Shown here: positions 17,839 to 28,192 of the stretch, piece after piece
Position numbering within the stretch: the first letter of the stretch is position 1
Layout of the letters: each line of letters begins with the position of its first letter
DNA from: Gemmatimonadetes bacterium bin94
GTDB taxonomy: Bacteria; Gemmatimonadota; Gemmatimonadetes; Longimicrobiales; Gaopeijiaceae
DNA length: 64,000 bases
NCBI GenBank assembly: GCA_002238865.1
Contig: MPNE01000021.1
Location: forward strand, 1-64,000
Direction: 5' to 3'
The notes under the pieces: model-generated
What the model saw: only the letters and a program-made list of their open reading frames with translations
Database searches by the model: none
Told to the model about the DNA's origin: nothing
Position numbers and translations under genes: made by a program

Positions 17839-19479
17839 ATGAAAAAGGACCGCAAGACAACCCGACGCTCTTTCCTGAAGGCGGGGGCGGCCAGTCTGCT
17901 GGGCTCCGTCGCCACCGCGGAACGGATCCTCGCCGACCCCTACGCTCCCGTGGACGCACGGCGACCGGCACCCCGCGGCACCGGCTTCGCACGCACACGC
18001 GAGCCGATCCGTGCCTCCGCCCCCTCCCCCCCCGGGGCCGCGCGGCGCCCGCCCCCCCGGGGCCCCGGCTCCGCAGGCACCCGGGAGCCGATCCGTGCCT
18101 CGGCCCCTGTGCGCGTCCGCGGTGTGGTCCGCGCCGGCAGCCGCGGACTTCCGCGTGTCCCGGTGTCCGACGGCGCACAGGTCGTCGACACCGGGCCCGA
18201 CGGCTCCTTCGAGATCGTGACCACGCCCGACCGCGGATTCGTCTGGTTTTCGCCGCCTTCGGGACTGCGCATTCCGCTGAACCCGATGGGGACGGCCCGC
18301 TTTCACCAGCCTCTGACGTCGGCGGTCGAGCAGACGGCCGTCTTCGAGCTTGAACCCGACCCCGTCTCCCAGGAAGACCACACCCTGCTCCTCCTTGGCG
18401 ACATCCAGACGCAGGACATGCAGGAAATGGCCTGGTTCCTGGAGCGGTCGGTCCCCGATATCCGGGAAACGGTGCGTGGCCTGGACGATGGGGCAGCGTT
18501 CGGCATCTCATGCGGGGACATCATGTACGACAACCTCGAGATGTACCCCGACTACGAAGGCGGAGTCAGCCGTATCGGCGTCCCCTTCTTCCAGGTTGTC
18601 GGCAACCACGACCTGGACATGGACAACCATACCGACCGGGCCTCGACGAACACCTTCTGCCGACACTTCGGGCCACGCTACTACTCCTTCAACCGGGGCG
18701 CGGTCCACTATGTCGTTCTCGACGACGTGTTCTGGCACGGAAGCGGCTACATCGGCTACCTTGGCGCGGACGCGCTGGCCTGGCTGGAGCAGGATCTGGC
18801 CCGTGTGGAACGCGGGTCGCCGGTCATCGTCGCGACCCACATCCCCGCCCTCGGCAGCCAGCACACGCGGCGGGGCGAGCGACAGCCGGGGACCGGGTTG
18901 GCCATCATGAACCGCGACGCGCTCTACCGCCTGCTCGAGCCCTTCGAGGCCCACATTCTCACCGGACACACCCACGAGTGCGAGCACGTCTTCGAGCAAG
19001 GCACCCACGAGCACGTGACCGGAGCCGTCTGCGGGGCGTGGTGGAGCGGGCCGATTTGCCACGACGGCACGCCGAACGGCTACTCGGTCTACACGGTGCG
19101 CGGCGAGGACGTCAGCTGGCGGTACAAGGCGACGGGGCAAGCACCGGACCACCAGATGCGCGTCTATCCGCCCGGGATAGACGGGGATGCCCCCGGCGAA
19201 CTCGTCGTGAACGTCTGGAATTGGGATCCGGCGTGGACCGTGCGCTGGTTCGCGGACGGCGAGCCCCGGGGCGTCATGGAGCGCCGGCGGGGGCTCGACC
19301 CGATGAGCGTGGAACTCCACACCGGGCCCGATCTGCCGCCGCGGCGCACCTGGGTGGAGCCGGTGCCCACCGATCACCTCTTCCGCGCCGGCCTGACGGG
19401 CGATGAAATGGTCGTAACGGTCGAAGCCAACGACCGTTTCGGGCGAGTGTACACCGAGGAATGGAGGCAGGACCGATGA
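17839..19479 (+). CDS. Tat-exported calcineurin-like phosphoesterase
   Basis: A 546-residue protein starting 'MKKDRKTTRRSFLKAG', a textbook twin-arginine signal. Then come a Pro/Arg-rich stretch with two copies of a 28-residue unit containing 'TREPIRASAP', a short beta domain ('VPVSDGAQVVDTGPDGSFEI'), and the metallophosphoesterase domain: 'LLLGDIQTQD', 'SCGDIMYDN', 'VVGNHDLDMDN', 'VATHIPALGS', 'LTGHTHECEH'. A C-terminal domain of about 100 residues completes the calcineurin-like domain order. Substrate unknown. The start at 17839 sits directly before the Tat motif; the ORF-track start at 17803 would add 12 residues. The stop overlaps the next gene (ATGA). Confidence 0.9.
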   Translation: MKKDRKTTRRSFLKAGAASLLGSVATAERILADPYAPVDARRPAPRGTGFARTREPIRASAPSPPGAARRPPPRGPGSAGTREPIRASAPVRVRGVVRAGSRGLPRVPVSDGAQVVDTGPDGSFEIVTTPDRGFVWFSPPSGLRIPLNPMGTARFHQPLTSAVEQTAVFELEPDPVSQEDHTLLLLGDIQTQDMQEMAWFLERSVPDIRETVRGLDDGAAFGISCGDIMYDNLEMYPDYEGGVSRIGVPFFQVVGNHDLDMDNHTDRASTNTFCRHFGPRYYSFNRGAVHYVVLDDVFWHGSGYIGYLGADALAWLEQDLARVERGSPVIVATHIPALGSQHTRRGERQPGTGLAIMNRDALYRLLEPFEAHILTGHTHECEHVFEQGTHEHVTGAVCGAWWSGPICHDGTPNGYSVYTVRGEDVSWRYKATGQAPDHQMRVYPPGIDGDAPGELVVNVWNWDPAWTVRWFADGEPRGVMERRRGLDPMSVELHTGPDLPPRRTWVEPVPTDHLFRAGLTGDEMVVTVEANDRFGRVYTEEWRQDR

Positions 19480-20642
19480 ATGCGAAGCGAGATCCGAACC
19501 GGCGGCCCCGGGAGGCCGCAATCTGCCTGGTGACCGCCGCCGGTCTGACGGTCGCCGCCTGCCAGCCGGCGCCACCGTCGTCGGACACATCCCCCGAGAT
19601 GCCGTCCGAGCCCTGGACGCTGGAGGTCCCCGAGCCCCGCACCGAAGACCGGATCCGTGTCCTGATCATCCACGACATGGAAGGCCTGACGGGGCAGAGC
19701 GACCCCACCTCGTTCAGCTTTGGCACCGACCTGTACCCGTCGGGACAGGAGTGGCTGGCCGGGGACATCAACGCCGTGGTGGACGGCCTGTTCGCGGGCG
19801 GAGCCACCGAGGTCGTGATCGCCGACGGACACGGCAGCGGGAACCCCGACCCGGACCTGCGGACCGACCTCCTCGACGAGCGCGCCACCCAGATCATCCG
19901 CGACGAACCGTTCGACACGTACTTCGACCTTCCCGAGTCCGAGGAGATCGACGCCGTGGCCGTAGTGGGGATGCACGCCAGGACGGGGAGCGGCGGCTTC
20001 GCCTCCCACACCTTCACCCTCGGGATCGATCTCCTGATCAACGGCCAGGCGATCACCGAGACCGAACTCGTCGCGCTGTCGTGGGGGCGCGTCGGCGTGC
20101 CCGTCATCTTCGCCTCGGGCGACGACCGGCTGCGCGGCGATCTCCAGACCATGCCGTGGATCGAATTCGTGACCGTCAAGGACGCCAACGGCGCCGACGA
20201 CGCGGTCACGCGGCCGGTCCCGGAAGCCCGCGCCGACCTGCGCGAGGGCGCGAAGCGGGCGGTCGAGAAGCTGACGTCGGCGAAGGCCATGCGGGCGTCA
20301 CCGCCGATCTTCGCGTCTCTGCACGCGGTGCCGCCCGCCAGCCTCCGCTTCCTGGAAGGCGTGCCCGGAGTGGACTACCGCGATGACACCTACACATTCC
20401 TGGCCGGCAACATGCGGGAAGCCTACGACGGACTGGTCGCCGTGGTGGGGCTCGCCCGGGTCGGATACTCGAGTGTGCTGCAAGAGGTGGTGGCGGAGCG
20501 TGCCGATGGCGGAGACATTTTCGCGGCCTACGGAGACGCGCTTCGCCGCCGCTGGTTCGACCAGGAGTCAGGCAGGTACGCGCGCCCCGAGGAAGGCGCG
20601 GGGCTCGCGGAAGGGCTGCGGCGTTTTCACGGGTATCGGTAG
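19476..20642 (+). CDS. Lipoprotein D-aminopeptidase-type protein (peptidase M55, DppA-like)
   Basis: A 388-residue M55 zinc peptidase with a lipoprotein signal ('LTVAACQPAPP'). Zinc-ligand motifs match DppA: 'IIHDMEGLTG' (DxE), 'IADGHGSGN', 'VVGMHARTG' and 'FASHTFTLG'. DppA-type enzymes release N-terminal D-amino acids from short peptides. Unlike cytoplasmic DppA this protein carries an export and lipid-anchor signal, so it probably works in the periplasm, possibly on cell-wall peptides. The ATG at 19476 follows GGAGG by 8 bases and overlaps the previous stop. Confidence 0.9.
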   Translation: MNAKRDPNRRPREAAICLVTAAGLTVAACQPAPPSSDTSPEMPSEPWTLEVPEPRTEDRIRVLIIHDMEGLTGQSDPTSFSFGTDLYPSGQEWLAGDINAVVDGLFAGGATEVVIADGHGSGNPDPDLRTDLLDERATQIIRDEPFDTYFDLPESEEIDAVAVVGMHARTGSGGFASHTFTLGIDLLINGQAITETELVALSWGRVGVPVIFASGDDRLRGDLQTMPWIEFVTVKDANGADDAVTRPVPEARADLREGAKRAVEKLTSAKAMRASPPIFASLHAVPPASLRFLEGVPGVDYRDDTYTFLAGNMREAYDGLVAVVGLARVGYSSVLQEVVAERADGGDIFAAYGDALRRRWFDQESGRYARPEEGAGLAEGLRRFHGYR

Positions 20643-20734
20643 GGGACCCTTGCGCCCGCCAGCTCCCCCGTTGGCTCCCACCCCCGTTTCTCCATAGGTT
20701 TTCGAGCAGCTTTCGACCACTTGCCGGGGAGCCC

Positions 20735-23410
20735 ATGACGCTCAGCACAGCCCTTCTCATTCTCAATGCGGCGGGCGCCGTTCAGACCGGTGGGCAACTC
20801 GGCGCGCAACTCGCCACTACCGCGGACTCGGCCCTCATCCACCGCAACGGCATCGCCCCTCCGGTCGTGACCGCGGTTCGGGCCGACGTCCCGCCCACTC
20901 TGGACGGCCGCCTCGACGATGCGGTCTGGGGGATCGCGTCTCCGGTCACCGGCTTTCGCCGCGACCGCCCCGGCGACGGGAAGCCCGCGGCGGAGCGCAC
21001 CGAAGTGCGCGTCGCGTACACCCCCGATGCCCTCTACGTCGGGGCCCGAATGCACGACCGCGACCCGAGCCGGATCTCGCAACTCAGGGGACGGCGCGAT
21101 TCCTTCATGCAATCGAACGACCAGTTCCTGGTGCAGATCGACTCCTACCACGACCACCGCACCGCCTTCATCTTCGGCGTGACCCCCGCCGGGGGACGCA
21201 ACGACCTTGCCGCGCCCAACGACGGAATGCGGGGAATGGACGCGGGCTGGGACCCGGTGTGGGAAGCGGCGACCCGGGTCGATTCCCTGGGGTGGGTGGC
21301 CGAGATCCGCATTCCCTTCTCGCAGCTGCGCTTTCCCGACGGCGAGCAGCAGCTGTGGGGGATCAACTTCCGGCGCGACATTCTTCACGCGGGAGAAGCC
21401 GTCGACTGGAGTTGGCGGCCGGCGACGGAGACCGGATGGACCTCCCAGTTCGGGCACCTGTTGGGGCTGGAGGACATCGACCAGCCCGGGAGGGTCGAGG
21501 TCCTGCCGTACGCGGTGACGCAGGCGTCCTTCGATCAGCGCGCGGATCCGACGAGCCCCTTCAACGACGGGTCGGTGCTGGGCGGGACAATGGGCCTGGA
21601 CGTCAAGTATGGCCTCACCAGCGGCCTCACCCTCGACGCCACGGTCAACCCCGACTTCGGCCAGGTCGAAGCCGACCCGGCGGTGGTCAACCTGACGGCC
21701 TTCGAGACCCGCTTCGATGAGCGGCGCCCGTTCTTCGTGGAGGGTGCGGGGCTCTTCGGCTTCGGCGGGCTGGAGGGACTTCGCTTTTTCTACTCGCGCC
21801 GGGTGGGGCAGCGGCCTGCGCTGTCCGCTTACGGCAAAGGGGCCTACGTGGACCAGCCCGCCGCGTCCACGATCCTCGGCGCCGCAAAGATCTCGGGCCG
21901 GACCGATTCGGGCTGGGTCGTCGCGTTCATGAACGCCACCACACGGCGCGAGATGGCGAGGATCGCGGACGGGACAGGCGCACACCTCTTCGAGTCTCCG
22001 GTGGATCCGCTGGCCAACACGACCGCTCTCCGGGTCCGAAAGGACATGAAGGAGGGGGACAGTTACGTGGGCGCGATCGCCACGGGGGTCGCGCGCGACC
22101 TGGATCACCAGGCTTTCAGCGGCTTGCGGGACCGCGCCATGGCGGGTGGTGTCGACTTCCTGCACCGGTTCGGCGACCGCACGTATGCGCTGCAGGGCTG
22201 GGTGGGGGGTTCCTACGTGCACGGCGACCCGGCCGCGATGCTCCGCGTCCAGAGATCCTCCGTCCGCTACTACCAGCGCCCCGGACAGGACTACGTGACC
22301 CTGGATCCCGACCGCACCTCACTGACCGGTTTCGCGGGCGAAGTCGCCTTCCGCAAGGAGGCGGGCGAGTGGCTCTACGGCTTCGAGGGTACCGTGGTCT
22401 CGCCCGGATTCGAGATGAACGACGCGGGCTTCCAGACGATCGCCGATCTCTTTTCGCTGGTGGTCAACGGGAGACGGCGCTGGCTGGAGCCGGGCCGCTT
22501 CTTCCGGACGGCCAACCTCGGCGTCACGGGCTCCGAGCGCCGCAACTTCGGCAACCTGGTCTTCCAGCGCAGCATCTCTCTGAACGGGGACGGGCAGACC
22601 ACCGGATTCCGCAGGCTGCGGGGCTCGCTGCGCTACGGCTTCCGCAGCCAGGACCACCGCGCAACACGTGGCGGCCCGGCCATGACGAGCCCGGCCGACT
22701 GGGGCGGGAACCTGACCCTGTCGGGCGATGGGCGGAACCGCGTTTCGGGCGGCATGACGGTCCGCTACTCGGCCGATGAAGAGGGATCGTACTCCATGTC
22801 GCTCTCGCCGTCTCTTACCGGGCGGGGCGAGGGTTGGTTCAGCTGGCGCCTGGGGCCGGGGATGACATGGAGCAGGAACGCGGCCTTCTACGTGACCCAG
22901 GCCGATGATCCCGCCGCCGCGGCCACCAACGGCCGCCGCTACGTCTTCGCCCAACTCGAGCAGGGGTCCATCAACCTGACCGCCCGCATGGACGTCGCAC
23001 TCACCCCGTCGGTGACGTTCCAGGCGTACGCCCAGCCCTTCGTTGCGTTCGGCGACTACGATCACTTCCGCGCCCTCAAGGCTCCCGGCACCTTCGACTT
23101 CCTGAGGTACGGCGAGTCCGGATCCACGATCGAGAGCATCGACGACCGCTACACCGTCGACGCCGACGGCAACGGTCCGGCCAGAGCCCTCGAATTCGGC
23201 AACCCCGATTTCCGGGTACGATCGTTCCGGAGCAACGTCGTGCTGCGCTGGGAGTACCTGCCGGGTTCGACTCTCTTCCTCGTCTGGAGCCAGGACCGCG
23301 CGGCCAGGGTCCTGGACCGCGGCGTGGATGGCATCGGCGTCAGAGAGCTCTTTTCGGATCCGATGCGCAACGTGTTCCTGGTGAAAGCGAGCTACTGGCT
23401 GGACTTCTGA
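20735..23410 (+). CDS. DUF5916 outer-membrane protein with CBM9-like N-terminal domain
   Basis: An 891-residue exported protein. Residues from about 45 to 215 resemble the family 9 carbohydrate-binding-like domain that opens DUF5916 proteins ('PTLDGRLDDAVW', 'VAEIRIPFSQLRFP', 'WGINFRRDI'). The rest is DUF5916, predicted as a beta-barrel ('VNPDFGQVEADPAVVNLT', 'ERRPFFVEGAGLF', ending in 'YWLDF' with a terminal aromatic). Such proteins are common near peptidases in Gemmatimonadota and Bacteroidota; their role is not established, though surface binding or transport is often assumed. Confidence 0.85.
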   Translation: MTLSTALLILNAAGAVQTGGQLGAQLATTADSALIHRNGIAPPVVTAVRADVPPTLDGRLDDAVWGIASPVTGFRRDRPGDGKPAAERTEVRVAYTPDALYVGARMHDRDPSRISQLRGRRDSFMQSNDQFLVQIDSYHDHRTAFIFGVTPAGGRNDLAAPNDGMRGMDAGWDPVWEAATRVDSLGWVAEIRIPFSQLRFPDGEQQLWGINFRRDILHAGEAVDWSWRPATETGWTSQFGHLLGLEDIDQPGRVEVLPYAVTQASFDQRADPTSPFNDGSVLGGTMGLDVKYGLTSGLTLDATVNPDFGQVEADPAVVNLTAFETRFDERRPFFVEGAGLFGFGGLEGLRFFYSRRVGQRPALSAYGKGAYVDQPAASTILGAAKISGRTDSGWVVAFMNATTRREMARIADGTGAHLFESPVDPLANTTALRVRKDMKEGDSYVGAIATGVARDLDHQAFSGLRDRAMAGGVDFLHRFGDRTYALQGWVGGSYVHGDPAAMLRVQRSSVRYYQRPGQDYVTLDPDRTSLTGFAGEVAFRKEAGEWLYGFEGTVVSPGFEMNDAGFQTIADLFSLVVNGRRRWLEPGRFFRTANLGVTGSERRNFGNLVFQRSISLNGDGQTTGFRRLRGSLRYGFRSQDHRATRGGPAMTSPADWGGNLTLSGDGRNRVSGGMTVRYSADEEGSYSMSLSPSLTGRGEGWFSWRLGPGMTWSRNAAFYVTQADDPAAAATNGRRYVFAQLEQGSINLTARMDVALTPSVTFQAYAQPFVAFGDYDHFRALKAPGTFDFLRYGESGSTIESIDDRYTVDADGNGPARALEFGNPDFRVRSFRSNVVLRWEYLPGSTLFLVWSQDRAARVLDRGVDGIGVRELFSDPMRNVFLVKASYWLDF

Positions 23411-23592
23411 GTCGGTAACGGGCGCCCGTCGGCCGGTTCCAGCCACGTCGTCGCCCGCCTCCGCGGTATCGACGGAGGGGAACCGGCCAATCCCGTCGAG
23501 CACGTTCCCCCGTTGCGGGACTTGGGGGCGCAATGCCACGCAACCCCGACCTCGCGGCACCCCATCTGACGTGGAAATCGCCGGTTTCGTCG

Positions 23593-23622
23593 TTGAAACT
23601 CTTTCGGGCCGGCACTTATAGT
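23593..23622 (+). promoter_or_regulatory. Sigma-70-like promoter for the SusC-SusD-peptidase operon
   Basis: TTGAAA, an 18-base spacer and TATAGT lie about 180 bases upstream of susC, in the 391-base gap after the DUF5916 gene. This is the clearest promoter match in the window and probably drives the five genes to 32549. The rest of the gap shows no gene. Confidence 0.65.
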
Positions 23623-23801
23623 ATTCAGTTGAGTATCCATTTTCTCCTATCCCCCCGGGACCTCATGAGTTTGGGCCCACGATATGGAGCCCCGGGGTGC
23701 GACAAAAGGCCGAGGAACCGAAGGACCGAGGCCGAGGTAGCAACAGGTTTCGCGGGCAGCAGGCGGGAACAGTCAATCATTCTCAAAGAAGGAGGAGCCT
23801 C

Positions 23802-26789
23802 ATGAAGCTTCGAAACGTTCTTCTGGCGGGTTTGACCGCGTTGCTTGGCGTGGGTGAAGTCCACGCCCAGACGCGCGTTCTGACCGGGTCCGTCACCGAC
23901 GCGACCAGCGGCCAGCCCATTTCGGGAGCGGCCGTCGCAGTCGCGGGCAGTGCGCTCGGCACGTTCACCGCGGAAGACGGCAACTTTGCGGTGACCGTCT
24001 CGGCGGGCGAGGTCGCTCTGGACATCAGCATGCTGGGGTACCAGCCGTCCTCGGTCACCGTGCCGGCGGGTACGAACAACATCAGCGTGACACTCCGGGT
24101 CGACGTCCTCAACCTCGACGAGATCGTGGTCACCGGCCAGGCGACGGGCATTTCGCGGAGGAATCTCGCCAATGCGGTCTCGACCGTGAGCGCGAGGGAT
24201 CTGGAGCGGGTGCCGGCCGCTTCGGTCGAGCAAGCGCTGCGCGGAAAGGTGGCCGGGGCCAACATCCAATCCAACTCCGGCGCGCCGGGCGGCGGCATGC
24301 AGCTCCAGCTCCGGGGCGTATCCACCATCCTCGGCAACCACACGCCGCTCTACGTGGTGGACGGCGTGATCGTGAGCGACGAGACCATCCCCTCGGGAGT
24401 CCACACGGTCACGGTCTCGTCGTCGAACCCGGTCCGCGGAGGCTCGCAGGACAACTCGGCCAACCGGATCGCCGACCTGAACCCCTACGACATCGAGAGC
24501 ATCGAAATCCTCAAGGGGGCGTCAGCGGCGGCGATCTACGGGTCCAAGGCCAACAACGGCGTGGTCATCATCCGCACCAAGCGGGGACGGGTCGGCGCAC
24601 CCCAGTTCAACGTCACACAGCGCTTCGGATTCTCCCAGCTCTCCAACAAGCTCGGGCTGCGCGAGTTCACGTCGATGGAAGAGGCGGTGGAGTTCTTCGG
24701 GCCACAGGCCAGGGACCACTGGCAGGCGGGCAGGTTCTTCGACCATGAGGAGCTTCTGGCCGGCCACTCGCCCCCCTCCTACGAGACATCGGCCAGCGTC
24801 AGCGGCGGCACCGAGGACACGCGCTACTACGCGTCAGGTCTCGTCAAGCACGACGGCGGCATCATCGACAACACCTTCTACAACAAGGAGGCGTTAAAGC
24901 TGAACATCGACCAGACCCTGGGCGAACGCGTCTCCTTCAGCTTGAACACCAACGCCATCCACACGCTTGCGGGCCGCGGCATCACCAACAACGACAACCG
25001 GAGCATCAGCTACTACATGACGCTCCCGTCGACGCCCAGCTTCGTGGACCTGCGCGCCGTGTGCGCGGACGGCAGCCGGCAGGCCGACATCGACAACTGT
25101 CCCAGCGGTACGGGCACATATCCCCGGAATCCCTTCGCTTCCTCGAACATCCTGGAGACGGCGTCCCTGGTGCAGAACAACGAGGAAGTGTGGCGCTTCG
25201 TGGGGTCCGGGAACCTCACCTTCGACGCCATCACGTCGTCCAGGCACACCCTGCGCCTGAGCGCAACCGGCGGCATCGACTTCTACAACCAGAAGAACGA
25301 GCTCTACTCGCCCCCCGAGTCGCAGTTCGAGCCCAACGACGGGCTCCCGGGCACGTCGGTGCTGGGGTCGGCGTACAGCCAGTACATGAACGGCAACCTC
25401 AACGCGGTCTACACCCTGAACGGGAACTCCTACCAGTCCACGACCTCATTCGGCACCCAGTACGAGATCCGTGATCTGGACGCGAGCAGCACGATCGCCA
25501 AGAATCTGATCGGCGGGCTGCAGAACATCGACCGGGGCACCGCGACAGAGGTCAGGCAGAACCGGCAGCGCTCGGTCGACTTCGGGATCTTCGCCCAGGA
25601 AGAGTTGCTCCTCATGGACGAGACCCTGCTCCTCACCGCCGGGGCACGGGTGGACCGCAGCTCCAACAACTCGGATACCGATGCTTTCCACTTCTACCCC
25701 AAGCTGGCCGCGTCATACCGGATTCCGGTGGACCAGGGCGCCCTCAGCGAGGTCAAGTTCCGGGGTGCCTGGGGCCAGTCGGGCAACCAGCCGGTGTACG
25801 GACAGAAGTTCACGGAGTACGAAGGCCGCAACATCGGCGGGCTGCCCGCCCTGCGCGTCGAGGGCACCACGGCGTCGCTCAACCTGAGTCCCGAGCGTCA
25901 GACCGAGATCGAAGGCGGCATCGACGCCACACTGTTCGACGACAGGGCAACCGTCGAATTCACCTACTTCAACAAGAACATCAGCAACGTGATCCTGGAG
26001 CGCTCCCTGGCGCCGTCCACGGGCTTCGACGAATCGATATTCAACGGCGGCGAGTTCAGGGTCTGGGGTCTTGAGACGGCCATCACCGTTGTTCCGGTCT
26101 ACAATCGGGACCTGCAGTGGACCGCCCGAGGCACCTTCGGCATGGACCGGAGCGAAGTGGTATCGCTGCCGGTGCCCCGCTTTACCGTTCAGGGCTTCGG
26201 GTACTTCTACGGAACCACCGCCGTCGAGGAAGGCAGATCGCTCACGCTGCTCTGGGGCAACGGCCCCAATCCCGAGACGGGCGAGGTCGGCGTAGGGCCG
26301 CTCGCGGACGCCAACCCGGACTTCCGGGTGGGCTTTTCGAACGACATCCGCTTCCGGCAGTTCAACATCTACGGGACGCTCGACTGGCAGAAGGGGGGCA
26401 CTGCGAACAACCTCACCCAGTTCCTCTTCGACCTGACCCGGAACACCGAGGACTGTAACAACCTCGTGGGCGGCGAAAGCGTGTGCGTACAGCGCAACCG
26501 GGAGTTCCCCAACAACACGGGCACCTACTTCCAGGACGCTTCGTTCGTGAAGCTGCGCGAGCTCACGGTCAGCTACGATCTGTCACCCGACATGGTGTCG
26601 GGAATCTGGAGCGGGGCCCGCTACATCCGCCTCAATATGAGCGGCCGCAATCTGCTCACCTTCACGGATTACGCCGGCCTGGATCCCGAAGTCAGCAACT
26701 TCGGCAGCGAGGCCGTCGGTCGTGGCCAGGACGTGGCCCCCTTCCCGCCGAGCCGGAGCTTCTGGTTCTCGGTGGACGTGGGCTTCTGA
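23802..26789 (+). CDS. SusC/RagA-type TonB-dependent outer-membrane receptor
   Basis: A 995-residue receptor with signal peptide 'GVGEVHAQ', a carboxypeptidase-regulatory-like domain (residues about 25-105), a TonB-box region ending 'LDEIVVTGQA', a plug with 'LYVVDGVIV' and 'IESIEILKGASAAAIYGSKA', and a 22-strand-type barrel ending in 'WFSVDVGF'. These proteins pair with a SusD lipoprotein to import oligomers across the outer membrane. The start follows GAAGGAGGAG. Being followed by S9-type proteins rather than glycosidases suggests peptide rather than glycan uptake; this is inference. It is clearly different from the two paralogues at 41478-50139. Confidence 0.93.
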   Translation: MKLRNVLLAGLTALLGVGEVHAQTRVLTGSVTDATSGQPISGAAVAVAGSALGTFTAEDGNFAVTVSAGEVALDISMLGYQPSSVTVPAGTNNISVTLRVDVLNLDEIVVTGQATGISRRNLANAVSTVSARDLERVPAASVEQALRGKVAGANIQSNSGAPGGGMQLQLRGVSTILGNHTPLYVVDGVIVSDETIPSGVHTVTVSSSNPVRGGSQDNSANRIADLNPYDIESIEILKGASAAAIYGSKANNGVVIIRTKRGRVGAPQFNVTQRFGFSQLSNKLGLREFTSMEEAVEFFGPQARDHWQAGRFFDHEELLAGHSPPSYETSASVSGGTEDTRYYASGLVKHDGGIIDNTFYNKEALKLNIDQTLGERVSFSLNTNAIHTLAGRGITNNDNRSISYYMTLPSTPSFVDLRAVCADGSRQADIDNCPSGTGTYPRNPFASSNILETASLVQNNEEVWRFVGSGNLTFDAITSSRHTLRLSATGGIDFYNQKNELYSPPESQFEPNDGLPGTSVLGSAYSQYMNGNLNAVYTLNGNSYQSTTSFGTQYEIRDLDASSTIAKNLIGGLQNIDRGTATEVRQNRQRSVDFGIFAQEELLLMDETLLLTAGARVDRSSNNSDTDAFHFYPKLAASYRIPVDQGALSEVKFRGAWGQSGNQPVYGQKFTEYEGRNIGGLPALRVEGTTASLNLSPERQTEIEGGIDATLFDDRATVEFTYFNKNISNVILERSLAPSTGFDESIFNGGEFRVWGLETAITVVPVYNRDLQWTARGTFGMDRSEVVSLPVPRFTVQGFGYFYGTTAVEEGRSLTLLWGNGPNPETGEVGVGPLADANPDFRVGFSNDIRFRQFNIYGTLDWQKGGTANNLTQFLFDLTRNTEDCNNLVGGESVCVQRNREFPNNTGTYFQDASFVKLRELTVSYDLSPDMVSGIWSGARYIRLNMSGRNLLTFTDYAGLDPEVSNFGSEAVGRGQDVAPFPPSRSFWFSVDVGF

Positions 26790-26815
26790 TGAACATGCAC
26801 GAGAGAGAGAGACCA

Positions 26816-28192
26816 ATGAAAAGACGACTCAGCCACCGGATCACGGCAGTCGGTCTCGTCGCAACCCTCTTCGCGGCATGCGACCTGACCGTACCCGACT
26901 TCAACAACCCGAGTGTGGAAGACCTGCAGAACAACCCGACCAGCGCGGCCCTCGCGGCCGCAACCCAGGGACTGCTCTTCGACACCCGGCTGACCCTCGC
27001 GGACATGGTCCAATGGGTGGGCGCCTTCGGGCGCGAGGTGTATCCCATGGCACCAACCGGCTCATCGCTGCCGGGCAGCGTCCGCGACCCCTTCACTCAG
27101 ACCCTCTTTGTGGGCACACAGGTGTGGAACGAGGCCTACCAGAACATCCGCAACGCCAATCTGCTGCTGGAAGCCCTCGCCGCTTCCGAGATTTCCGAGC
27201 CGGACAAGGCGGCGGTGCGAGGCTTCGCCAAGACCATCCAGGCGTACGAATTCCTGCACATCGCCGTAACCCGGCGGCGCCTGGGCGCGCCAATCGCGGT
27301 GGGATCGGATCCAAATGAGCCCCCGGCGCCCATCGTGTCGGAGTCCGAGCTGTACAACCACGTCGTGAGCTTGCTGGACGAGGGTCTCACCGATCTGCGG
27401 GCCGCGAGCTCCTTCCCCTTCGCGGTGACCGCGGGACTCTCCAGCTTTTCCAGCCCGATGGAGTTCGCCCAGTTGAACCGGGCGATCAAGGCGCGGGCCG
27501 AAGTGCAGCGCAACGGATGGGGGGCGGCGATGCAGGCGTTGGGCGAGTCCTTCATGGACCCGGGACGAGCGCTCGACTACGGGGCCTACCACAGCTGGTC
27601 GGTCAACTCCGGCGATCTGGTCAACCCGGCCAACCGGCCCGATCTGCTGTGGGCGAACACGCGCTTCCGTGACGAAGCCCAGGCCCGCGCGGACGGGTCG
27701 CCCGACATGCGCTTCCAGACCAAGTTCAAGGACGTGCCGCCCTACCAGCTGCTGGAGGTCAGCTCCGACCTTCAGTACACGTTGTACGAAGGCCCGAACG
27801 CTCCATTCGTGTGGGTGAAGAACGAGGAGCTGATCCTGATCCGGGCCGAGGCGAACCTGGCAATGGGCAACCGGGCGGCGGCGATCGCCGACATCAACCT
27901 GATTCGCATGGGTTCAGGCGGCCTTGACCCGCTGCCGGATCCGTACATGGGCTCGGACGAGGACCTGCTGAACGAACTGCTGTACAACAAGCGCTTTTCG
28001 CTTGTGTTCGAGGGCGGGCACACCTGGGTGGACATGAACCGCTACGGGAAGCTCCTCGAGATTCCGGTGTTGGGACCACCCAGTGCGGATCAGCGCTTGC
28101 ACGACGCCATGCCGTATCCCCTTAGCGAGTGCTTGCCGCGGGAGCCGGAGGTCCCGCCGGGGTGCATGACCCAGCCCGGCTTCATCCCGTAA
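26816..28192 (+). CDS. RagB/SusD-like surface lipoprotein
   Basis: A 458-residue lipoprotein (lipobox 'ATLFAACD') with the SusD opening 'LTVPDFNNPSVEDLQNNPT' and the late segment 'LLNELLYNKRFSLVFEGGHTWVDMNRYG', quoted here as 'NKRFSLVFEGGHTWVDMNRY', which is the family hallmark. It is predicted to form the lid over the SusC barrel. The start at 26816 sits directly before the signal peptide and after a GAGAGAGAGA tract; an in-frame ATG at 26789 that overlaps the susC stop is an alternative. Its last 31 bases overlap the following lipoprotein gene in another frame. Confidence 0.92.
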   Translation: MKRRLSHRITAVGLVATLFAACDLTVPDFNNPSVEDLQNNPTSAALAAATQGLLFDTRLTLADMVQWVGAFGREVYPMAPTGSSLPGSVRDPFTQTLFVGTQVWNEAYQNIRNANLLLEALAASEISEPDKAAVRGFAKTIQAYEFLHIAVTRRRLGAPIAVGSDPNEPPAPIVSESELYNHVVSLLDEGLTDLRAASSFPFAVTAGLSSFSSPMEFAQLNRAIKARAEVQRNGWGAAMQALGESFMDPGRALDYGAYHSWSVNSGDLVNPANRPDLLWANTRFRDEAQARADGSPDMRFQTKFKDVPPYQLLEVSSDLQYTLYEGPNAPFVWVKNEELILIRAEANLAMGNRAAAIADINLIRMGSGGLDPLPDPYMGSDEDLLNELLYNKRFSLVFEGGHTWVDMNRYGKLLEIPVLGPPSADQRLHDAMPYPLSECLPREPEVPPGCMTQPGFIP

